Assembly (NCBI GenBank): GCA_017395725.1
Contig: JAFQOB010000256.1
Location: 1-5,470, forward strand
DNA length: 5,470 bases
Direction of reading: 5' to 3'
From: Clostridia bacterium
GTDB taxonomy: Bacteria; Bacillota_A; Clostridia; Oscillospirales; CAG-272
The notes below the pieces were generated by a model. The model was not told the origin of the DNA. It saw only the letters and a program-made list of their open reading frames with translations, and did not search any database. Position numbers and translations under genes: made by a program. Below are positions 1 through 4,546 of the stretch, piece after piece. Every line of letters begins with the position of its first letter. Positions within the stretch are counted from its first letter, which is position 1.

Positions 1-381
1 AATATTGGTCTGTTGTACTTGTTTTTAAGTAAAGTAACAGCGCAGATGAAAAGAGATTCCAAAGCTTATGAAGCGTCAGTAGAAAAGGCGATTCAATATA
101 TGCAAAATAATCCAAATGCAAAAATGAGTGAGGTTGCAGATTTTTGTAACATCAGCGAGGCGACTTTGTATACTCTTTTTAAAAAGAGGTTCAAAAAGAC
201 CCCGAATGAGATAAGACAAAGAATACTTTGTGAAAAAGCAGAGGAATTATTGATTACGACAAACCTTTCCATTGAAGAAATCAGTGAAAGAATAGGATTT
301 AGTTCTTCCTCGTATTTCAGGAAAATAGTGAAAAAACACTTAAATGCAACGCCTACGAGTATCCGTAAACAATCGGTGTGA
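1..381 (+). CDS. AraC-family transcriptional regulator, C-terminal part (5' end outside window)
   Basis: The reading frame is open from base 1, giving 126 residues, so this is the C-terminal part of a protein that in this family is usually about 250-300 residues with an N-terminal sensing domain. The visible part is a complete AraC/XylS DNA-binding domain. HTH1 is at about residues 40-65 (MSEVADFCNISEATLYTLF), the linker helix at 71-84 (RILCEKAEELL), and HTH2 at 89-115 with the family signature IGFSSSSYFRKI followed by TPTSIR. Cytoplasmic DNA binding is expected; the ligand and targets cannot be told because the sensing domain is missing. An internal ATG at 46 exists, but the open frame upstream and the family architecture argue that it is not the true start. 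The gene stops at TGA 379-381, and an out-of-frame extra HTH copy follows directly. An intact gene with a natural C-terminus is likely, but truncation of a longer frame is possible. Confidence 0.88.
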   Translation, partial: NIGLLYLFLSKVTAQMKRDSKAYEASVEKAIQYMQNNPNAKMSEVADFCNISEATLYTLFKKRFKKTPNEIRQRILCEKAEELLITTNLSIEEISERIGFSSSSYFRKIVKKHLNATPTSIRKQSV

Positions 382-547
382 AATACTGTGCGAAAAGGCT
401 GTTACCTTGCTGACGACAACCGATAAATCGGTCCAAGAAATAAGTGATATGCATGGGTTCAGTTCTACGTCGTATTTCAGAAAAATACTGTACAGATACA
501 CTAACAATACACCAAGAGATATTCGAAAGAAAACCGAAAAAATATAA
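374..547 (+). pseudogene. Frameshifted duplicate of AraC linker helix and second HTH
   Basis: In the frame one base ahead of the upstream gene, 57 residues repeat the end of that gene. ILCEKAVTLL, EIS, GFSSTSYFRKI, NTP and DIRK match the first copy, with 30 of 49 residues identical by my hand alignment. At DNA level the matching blocks lie exactly 160 bases apart (cgtatttcag at 311 and 471; atactttg at 223 and atactgtg at 383). Since 160 is 53 codons plus one base, the copy is out of frame. Removing one base near 373 would join the two as ...IRKQRCEILCEKA..., a natural-looking linker. The only ATG in frame (344) lies inside the preceding HTH2 and has no ribosome binding site, so separate translation is unlikely. 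It is best read as the remnant of a tandem AraC paralogue, or of a lengthened gene broken by a +1 base. A sequencing error or a real frameshift product cannot be excluded. Confidence 0.72.
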
Positions 548-566
548 AAATAGTATTATTAATGAC

Positions 567-600
567 AAAAGCTTGACTAAAAAAAGCCAAGCTTTTATTT
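567..600 (+). terminator. Intrinsic terminator after the AraC-type region
   Basis: A 9-bp perfect stem, AAAAGCTTG (567-575) and CAAGCTTTT (588-596), with a 12-base loop is followed by an ATTT tract. It sits 20 bases after the stop of the HTH remnant, so the AraC-type gene and the remnant probably end in one transcript here. The A-rich left arm could let it act on the other strand too, but no gene is seen approaching from the right. Confidence 0.75.
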
Positions 601-667
601 TGATGCCCTTAGTTGTGTAAATAACCACAAGTTTTACTGAGAAGCGGAAAAAAGTGAAGCCAAAAGA

Positions 668-745
668 CTGCGGGATTGTTTTTTTTACAACCCTCCCGTC
701 AGCCTACGGCTGCCACTCTCCTTTACACAAGGAGGGCTTTTTATT
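668..745. repeat. Multi-hairpin palindromic intergenic element ending in a T-tract
   Basis: Several nested inverted repeats lie together. CTGCGGGA (668-675) can pair with TCCCG-T-CAG (694-702). CAGCC (700-704) and GGCTG (708-712) form a tight hairpin around TAC. CCCTCC (691-696) or the closely related CTCTCCTT (716-723) can pair with AAGGAGGG (729-736). A run CTTTTTATTTT follows the last arm, so the final hairpin can act as an intrinsic terminator. The element is GC-richer than its surroundings. Short elements of this design (CTCC...palindrome...CTCCTTTACACAAGGAGGG) recur in intergenic regions of many gut Clostridia; I recognise the style from general familiarity, and only one copy is in this window. 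Confidence 0.65.
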
Positions 746-803
746 TTCTGCTTATGTTGTTTGTTATCACAGTACCGGCGAGTGTGATTATTTTGTAAAA
801 ATA

Positions 804-832
804 TTTACATTAAATTGGTGGTGTGTTATAAT
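804..832 (+). promoter_or_regulatory. Sigma-A promoter with extended -10, for the small membrane protein
   Basis: A -35 box TTTACA (804-809), a 17-base spacer and a perfect -10 box TATAAT (827-832) preceded by TG at 824-825 (TGT-TATAAT) form a near-consensus vegetative promoter. Transcription would start near 839, leaving an unusually short leader of about 15 bases before the ATG at 855. Confidence 0.85.
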
Positions 833-843
833 AAAATAAAGTG

Positions 844-848
844 AGGTG
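844..848 (+). promoter_or_regulatory. Ribosome binding site that fixes the start at 855
   Basis: AGGTG lies 6 bases before ATG 855. The in-frame GTG at 846 overlaps this site and therefore cannot be the start, so the protein is 112 residues and not 115. Confidence 0.7.
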
Positions 849-854
849 TTCATT

Positions 855-1193
855 ATGAAAACATTAAAAGCATTAAAAATAACATCTATTATAAATACAG
901 TATTCTGTTTTTGTTGTATCATATTTTCAGTATGCTTAATCATTAATCAACATTACAGCATCGGCATAGTCAAAACAGTAGGAACAATCGGAGCTTTCGG
1001 TTTTCTTCTGAATCCTTCGGCTTTGGTTACATTTATTGTAAACTTGGTGTTTTTCTTGGCCGAGCGACACTCTTTTGAAGCGCGACAGCTAATCGGCAAA
1101 AAGTACATCTGGATATTCGTTTGGCCAGTAATTACCACACTATTCTATTTTATTGCAATGGGATTTTTGATTGAAATTACCGGCGGCGTATAA
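855..1193 (+). CDS. Small three-helix membrane protein, function unknown
   Basis: I do not recognise this 112-residue protein. It has a basic N-terminus (MKTLKALK) and three hydrophobic stretches, at about residues 9-30 (cysteine-rich, TVFCFCCIIFSVC), 42-69 (glycine-rich then FIVNLVFFLA) and 84-107 (YIWIFVWPVITTLFYFIAMGF). A charged loop RHSFEARQLIGKK lies between the second and third, so the protein is almost certainly an integral membrane protein with little outside the bilayer. The positive charge of the N-terminus and of the 71-83 loop suggests both face the cytoplasm. No catalytic motif, lipobox or signal peptide is seen. It is transcribed alone from a strong-looking promoter and closed by its own terminator 1 base after the stop. 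It converges on spoVAC, which does not imply a shared function. Codon use and base composition fit the neighbourhood. Confidence 0.75.
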   Translation: MKTLKALKITSIINTVFCFCCIIFSVCLIINQHYSIGIVKTVGTIGAFGFLLNPSALVTFIVNLVFFLAERHSFEARQLIGKKYIWIFVWPVITTLFYFIAMGFLIEITGGV

Positions 1194-1225
1194 CAAAATG
1201 CTTGACCTTTTGGTCAAGCATTTTG
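1194..1225. terminator. Bidirectional intrinsic terminator between convergent genes
   Basis: A 14-bp perfect stem (1194-1207 with 1212-1225; core ATGCTTGACC / GGTCAAGCAT) closes on a TTTT loop. The outer A/T part of the stem supplies a T-run on each strand, so it can end the plus-strand small-protein transcript (stop at 1193) and the minus-strand spoVAC transcript (stop at 1228). The two genes are only 34 bases apart, and the stem fills nearly all of that space. Confidence 0.88.
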
Positions 1226-1227
1226 CT

Positions 1228-1671
1228 TTAAAACAACGTTATTATCCAATACACAACCCCATACACCACACTTGCCACCGTACCGTACATAATTACGGGA
1301 CCGGCTATGGTAAATATTTTGGTTCCTACGCCAAGTATCCACCCCTCTGCTTTTGTGTCAAGGGCAGGGGATACAACGGCATTCGCAAAACCGGTTATGG
1401 GAACGAGAGTACCTGCACCGGCGTGTTTTGCAAGTTTGTCAAAGAGACCGAGACCGGTGAATAGGGCTGCGAGAAAAATAAGTGTTACCGGAACTAATAT
1501 TTTTACCGTTTCTTCTTTCATATCAAGCTTTAAATAGAAATTAAAAAGAAGTTCTGCAAAGGTGCATATAAGTCCTCCTACCACAAATGCTTTTATGCAG
1601 TCAAGAAGTAGGGGGGATTTTTTTGCTGTTTTGTCTGCATATTTTTGATATGCACTTTTTTTATTTGCCAT
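1228..1671 (-). CDS. spoVAC: Stage V sporulation protein AC
   Basis: This is a 147-residue membrane protein of the SpoVAC/SpoVAEB family. In Bacillus, SpoVAC sits in the spore inner membrane as part of the SpoVA channel that moves dipicolinic acid into the forespore and out during germination, and it has been described as mechanosensitive. The sequence shows KAFVVGGLICTFAE (27-40), FTGLGLFDKLAKHAGAGTLVPITGFANAVVSPAL (71-104, in shorter blocks: GLGLFD, HAGAG, VPITGFAN) and EGWILGVGTKIFTIAGPVI (109-127). The length and the basic N-terminal tail match SpoVAC better than the shorter SpoVAE, which lacks that tail. ATG 1671 has AAAGG (complement of 1680-1684) about 8 bases upstream. It lies 69 bases after the SLH gene on the same strand with no clear terminator between, so the two may be co-transcribed. 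The usual partners spoVAD and spoVAE are not next to it: a terminator and a convergent gene lie downstream. Confidence 0.92.
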   Translation of the reverse strand: MANKKSAYQKYADKTAKKSPLLLDCIKAFVVGGLICTFAELLFNFYLKLDMKEETVKILVPVTLIFLAALFTGLGLFDKLAKHAGAGTLVPITGFANAVVSPALDTKAEGWILGVGTKIFTIAGPVIMYGTVASVVYGVVYWIITLF

Positions 1672-1691
1672 AGTTTTTGCCTTTCAAAAGT

Positions 1692-1709
1692 TACTGTATG
1701 TAAACAGTA
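1692..1709. promoter_or_regulatory. 18-bp dyad upstream of spoVAC, possible operator
   Basis: TACTGT (1692-1697) and ACAGTA (1704-1709) are perfect inverted arms around six bases, lying 21-38 bases before the spoVAC start. On the minus strand it overlaps CATACTG, which resembles the sigma-G -10 (CATnnTA) except for the last base. An 18-base spacing upstream gives only the partial -35 match TTTATA. The size and symmetry suit a dimeric regulator or an RNA hairpin; I cannot tell which. Confidence 0.3.
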
Positions 1710-1740
1710 TGCTCAAAAATATGGCTTTTTATAAAAATAA

Positions 1741-3048
1741 TTATTTTGTTTTCATTTCATAGATTTTGCAGAATATTTTTGCGGCTTGTGCGTTTGTTAT
1801 GTTTGTGTTTGGAGAATAGCTTCCGTCGCTGAGAGCTTCCATAATTTTAAGCTCTGCTAAGGTATCAATATCTTCCTGAGCCCACGAGGGAATAGTGTCA
1901 GAATCAACGAAAGATACAGTTGTCGCATTGCCCTCTGCTTTGATTATATTATTAATAAGAACAGCCGCTTCGGCTCTTGTTATGGGCGAATTGGGGTAGA
2001 AAAACACTCCGTTTTCTGTTTTTGTTCCCTCAATATAACCTTTTCCTGCAGCGTATGAAACGTAACCCTTTAACGACAAGGGAATATCGCTGTCATCGGT
2101 AAAGGCGGTATCAACTGCTATCATTTCACCGTCAACTCCCGACGCTTTCATTGCCATTTGCAGAAATTCGGCTTTTGTCGGTGTGTTATTGGGTGAGAAA
2201 CACATTTTTCCGTCTACAAGCTTACCCGACATAATACCGTATGTATCAACCTTTACTGCGTCAAGGTGTTCTTCGCTAAAAATCATATCTGAATAAAACG
2301 TATCATTTTCATTTTTTTCAACTTTTATTTCAACAACAGCCTTTTCTGACTTGTTTCCATAGATATCCGATACTGAAAATTCAAATTTATCTTTGCCGGT
2401 ATAATCAAATGCCGGAGTATATGTAAAGACGCCTTTTTTGTTATCAACAAAGCGTACGATACCGTGTTTGGGTTCTGTTGATACTTCAAAATATAATTCG
2501 TCATTTTCTGCATCAGAAGCACTTAGAGTTGAATATACCATAATGTTTTTCTTTGTGGTCAATTTTTCAGTTGATATAACGTTTTGTGTGATTACAGGTG
2601 CAGTATTGAGTTTATCAAAGAGGAAAAGGGAACATTTTACAGATGATTCACAGCTTATACCGTTTCCCGAGAACCTAAACGAAGCACTTGTAACGTCATT
2701 TGATGCAGGAACAAAACGAAGCTTATTCATATCTATTCTGCTTACTGTTTGGTTAGTGATTACCGGAACGTCGCCGAGGTATATAGTTCCTTCAAAGACC
2801 GAGGGAAGTGTGTTAATTGTTATTGAGTCAAGCTTGTTGACTGAAAGAAAATCACGGAAATCCTGATGTTTAAAATACAGCGGTGAATTAACCAAGCCGC
2901 ATTTTTTCATATTCATTTCTTCTGCAATAATCGAAAGTGCGGGAGAGATTGGTGTTTGACTTGATTTTTTTGCCGATATGTGCAAAAATGGCGAGGAAAC
3001 GAGTAATGTAAGTGCAAAAAATATTATAGCTTTTTTCAATCTTTTCAT
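1741..3048 (-). CDS. Secreted cadherin-like protein with three C-terminal SLH domains
   Basis: The 435-residue product starts with a signal peptide (MKRLKKAIIFFALTLLVSS, probable cut after HISA at 26). Residues about 75-130 look like an incomplete cadherin-like/Ig module (TLPSVFEGTIYLGDVPV, then LRFVPAS...FRFSGNG). Residues 148-243 form a fuller module of the bacterial tandem Ig/cadherin type (NTAPVI, SASDAENDEL, HGIVRF, FTYTPAFDYTGKDKFEFSVSD). Three S-layer homology repeats follow at about 253-305, 315-371 and 378-431. The second carries the canonical ITRAE; the first has PTKAE and the third ITNAQ. SLH repeats bind secondary cell-wall polymers, so the protein is expected on the cell surface. 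No enzymatic domain is seen, which points to a structural, adhesive or scaffold role (inference). ATG 3048 is preceded by GGAGG (complement of 3059-3063). It diverges from the DUF3810 gene and precedes spoVAC on the same strand. Confidence 0.9.
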   Translation of the reverse strand: MKRLKKAIIFFALTLLVSSPFLHISAKKSSQTPISPALSIIAEEMNMKKCGLVNSPLYFKHQDFRDFLSVNKLDSITINTLPSVFEGTIYLGDVPVITNQTVSRIDMNKLRFVPASNDVTSASFRFSGNGISCESSVKCSLFLFDKLNTAPVITQNVISTEKLTTKKNIMVYSTLSASDAENDELYFEVSTEPKHGIVRFVDNKKGVFTYTPAFDYTGKDKFEFSVSDIYGNKSEKAVVEIKVEKNENDTFYSDMIFSEEHLDAVKVDTYGIMSGKLVDGKMCFSPNNTPTKAEFLQMAMKASGVDGEMIAVDTAFTDDSDIPLSLKGYVSYAAGKGYIEGTKTENGVFFYPNSPITRAEAAVLINNIIKAEGNATTVSFVDSDTIPSWAQEDIDTLAELKIMEALSDGSYSPNTNITNAQAAKIFCKIYEMKTK

Positions 3049-3087
3049 TTGTATATAACCTCCATAAACTTTATTATGTTAATAAAT

Positions 3088-3110
3088 TACCGTTGAAATA
3101 TGTTACGGTA
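3088..3110. promoter_or_regulatory. TACCGT-N11-ACGGTA dyad overlapping a promoter, possible operator
   Basis: The perfect 6-bp inverted arms are TACCGT (3088-3093) and ACGGTA (3105-3110). The left arm overlaps the first base of the -35 box of the DUF3810 promoter and the right arm lies in its spacer, a position suited to repression. The same arms, with the same preceding AAAT, recur at 4355-4375. Being in a divergent region it could act on the SLH gene as well. Confidence 0.4.
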
Positions 3111-3121
3111 TGTAGTATAAT
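3093..3121 (+). promoter_or_regulatory. Sigma-A promoter for the DUF3810 gene
   Basis: TTGAAA (3093-3098), a 17-base spacer and TATAAT (3116-3121) make a strong vegetative promoter with a leader of about 45 bases. A second TATAAT at 3131-3136 has no good -35 at the right distance. I found no equally clear promoter on the minus strand for the SLH gene in 3049-3173. Confidence 0.78.
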
Positions 3122-3173
3122 AAATATGATTATAATATAGAATGTATGCTAACAAAGTTGGGAGAAACGTTTA

Positions 3174-4295
3174 ATGGATAATGCAAACACAAAGCTTGGC
3201 TTTTTTGAAAGAATAAAAAAATACTGTCCGAAGTTCTCATTTGTTTTTTTTGCGCTGTGTATTGTTGCGGCGGTTGTGCACGTTACCTGTTTGATAAGTG
3301 AAGGTTTTGCAGATTTTTATAACCAAACGGTCGGCGCATTTGTGAGGGCAATTCTTGCGTATCTGACGATGTTTTTGCCTTTTTCTTTGGCAGAAACGAT
3401 AATAATAGGTATGCCTGTTCTTTTGGCTATGATGATTTATATAAGTGTCAGATGCTTTAAAAAGTCGGATACTGCGGCTACAAGATGTGTTGTTGGGTTA
3501 TTTTCTGTTTTAACATTTATGTATTCTATATTTGTATTAGGATACGGTATGGGATATCACGGAACAACGCTTGCAAGTAAATTACAGCTTGAAGAAAAGG
3601 CGGTTACAGCGGAGGAGCTGAAACATACTGCTGAAATATTGCTTGAAGAAATGACTCCCCTTCTTGATGAAATATCATTTTCCGATGAGGGACAGTCATA
3701 TATGCCCTACAGACTTAATGATATGAACGGAAAGCTTAATGATACTTACGTAAAGTCGAGCAAAAAATATCCCTTTATCCAAAAAATCCGTACTAAAATA
3801 AAATATATAGTTTTAAGTGAACCTATGACGTATACTCATATTTCCGGAGTGTATTCGTATTATACGGGTGAAGCTAATCTTAATATCAATTTTCCGGATT
3901 ACACCTTGCCGTTTACGGCTGCGCACGAACTTGCTCATCAAAGGGGAATAGCGCCTGAAAATGAGGCGAACTTTGTTGCATTTTTGATTTGTACCGAAAG
4001 CGATGACCCTTATATTAAATATAGCGGATATCTCAATATGTTTGAATATGTAACCAATGCTTTATATACGGCGAATCCGGAAATGTATTACGAAGTGTTT
4101 TCAAAGGTAGACAGCCGCGCAAAAGGTGAAATGATAGCATACAGTGCGTTTTTTGAAAAATACAGAGAATCGGTAGCTTCCGAGGTTAGCGATGCTGTAA
4201 ACGATACTTATCTAAAAACACAGGGACAGTCGTCGGGCTCGGCAAGTTACGGACTTGTTGTCGATTTGGCGGTTGCGTATTATAAAGAAAAGTGA
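3174..4295 (+). CDS. DUF3810-type membrane zinc metalloprotease
   Basis: This is a 373-residue protein matching the DUF3810 family. The N-terminus holds hydrophobic helices at about 21-42, 74-92 and 104-123, with a less certain amphipathic or re-entrant stretch at 53-70. The basic segments ERIKKY and RCFKK suggest an inside N-terminus and a catalytic part outside the membrane. The motif HELAHQRG is at 251-258 (H251, E252, H255: zinc ligands and general base of a gluzincin-like HExxH site). ENEAN (262-266) follows, with E262 or E264 a plausible third ligand. DUF3810 is an uncharacterised family, so the substrate is unknown; proteolytic activity is inferred from the motif. ATG 3174 has GGGAGA (3160-3165) 8 bases upstream. 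It is transcribed from its own promoter, divergent from the SLH gene and upstream of murA in the same direction, suggesting but not proving an envelope role. Confidence 0.88.
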   Translation: MDNANTKLGFFERIKKYCPKFSFVFFALCIVAAVVHVTCLISEGFADFYNQTVGAFVRAILAYLTMFLPFSLAETIIIGMPVLLAMMIYISVRCFKKSDTAATRCVVGLFSVLTFMYSIFVLGYGMGYHGTTLASKLQLEEKAVTAEELKHTAEILLEEMTPLLDEISFSDEGQSYMPYRLNDMNGKLNDTYVKSSKKYPFIQKIRTKIKYIVLSEPMTYTHISGVYSYYTGEANLNINFPDYTLPFTAAHELAHQRGIAPENEANFVAFLICTESDDPYIKYSGYLNMFEYVTNALYTANPEMYYEVFSKVDSRAKGEMIAYSAFFEKYRESVASEVSDAVNDTYLKTQGQSSGSASYGLVVDLAVAYYKEK

Positions 4296-4298
4296 CGG

Positions 4299-4322
4299 CA
4301 TGTAACTAAAACATGTGTTTTT
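4299..4322 (+). terminator. Weak possible terminator after the DUF3810 gene
   Basis: CATGT (4299-4303) and ACATG (4311-4315) form a 5-bp stem with a 7-base loop, followed by TGTTTTT. The stem is short and A/T-rich, so read-through toward murA is likely. Confidence 0.35.
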
Positions 4323-4354
4323 GCATAGAATGGCAGTAGTTTGATGATTAAAAT

Positions 4355-4375
4355 TACCGTAGGAGCAAAACGGTA
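4355..4375. promoter_or_regulatory. TACCGT-N9-ACGGTA dyad, second copy
   Basis: The perfect arms TACCGT (4355-4360) and ACGGTA (4370-4375) are separated by 9 bases. The ten bases AAATTACCGT (4351-4360) are identical to those at 3084-3093. It lies about 35 bases upstream of the murA -35, a position more typical of an activator or of a site for a factor acting at a distance. Confidence 0.4.
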
Positions 4376-4376
4376 T

Positions 4377-4395
4377 TGTAAACAAACTGTAAACA
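4377..4395. repeat. Direct repeat TGTAAACA x2 with 11-base period
   Basis: TGTAAACA occurs at 4377-4384 and again at 4388-4395, exactly 11 bases apart, directly after the dyad. Read on the minus strand this is TTTACA-N5-TTTACA, the spacing seen in PhoP-type response-regulator boxes, though such boxes normally have more repeats. It could be chance in AT-rich DNA. Confidence 0.35.
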
Positions 4396-4409
4396 TTGTG
4401 AATAGTGTG

Positions 4410-4437
4410 TTCATTTTTTAGGGTTGTATGGTATAAT
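4410..4437 (+). promoter_or_regulatory. Probable murA promoter with extended -10
   Basis: A perfect TATAAT (4432-4437) is preceded by TG at 4429-4430 (extended -10). The -35 is poor (TTCATT, 4410-4415, 16-base spacer), as is common when the -10 is extended. Transcription would start near 4444, giving a leader of about 100 bases. Confidence 0.72.
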
Positions 4438-4443
4438 TATGTA

Positions 4444-4546
4444 GTTAAAATGTGCGCACTGCGCGAAAGTATATTATCTTGTTTGCTCATAATAAAAGAC
4501 GGTACATAATGTTGCTGTAGATTTTATGCAACAGAACGGAGATAAA
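4444..4546 (+). other. murA 5' leader with two small hairpins
   Basis: GCGC (4454-4457) and GCGC (4461-4464) flank ACT near the predicted RNA start. TGTTGC (4510-4515) and GCAACA (4528-4533) form a 6-bp stem with a 12-base loop that ends 4 bases before the GGAG ribosome binding site (4538-4541). No known riboswitch or T-box pattern is recognised. Confidence 0.35.

Larger units (their letters stand above)
548..854. other. Gene-free intergenic region
   Basis: This stretch holds the AraC-side terminator, the GC-richer multi-hairpin repeat and the promoter of the small membrane protein. An open frame on the plus strand at 654-839 has a GTG start and runs through the repeat. Its product looks unlike any protein, and it has no convincing ribosome binding site. 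I see nothing recognisable in 601-660 or 745-800. Confidence 0.6.

Noticed and set aside
360..400. Programmed +1 frameshift joining the two AraC parts
   Set aside because: The geometry allows it at GTG-TGA, but there is no upstream Shine-Dalgarno-like stimulator or slippery codon as in RF2, so decay is the simpler reading.
353..628. 91-codon minus-strand open frame opposite the HTH remnant
   Set aside because: It is antisense to clearly AraC-like coding sequence and crosses the terminator stem.
654..839. 61-codon open frame on the plus strand with GTG start
   Set aside because: It runs through the multi-hairpin repeat and the -35/-10 of the next gene, has no good ribosome binding site and its product resembles no protein.
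1171..1537. Plus-strand open frames over spoVAC
   Set aside because: They are shadows of the well-supported SpoVAC frame on the minus strand.
2438..2866. 142-codon plus-strand open frame inside the SLH gene
   Set aside because: It is antisense to the cadherin-like modules, whose frame has clear domain signatures.
3139..3153. CATACATT on the minus strand upstream of the SLH gene, resembling a sigma-E or sigma-K -10
   Set aside because: No matching -35 is found at 13-15 bases for sigma-E, and the sigma-K consensus breaks at its last base; too weak to call.
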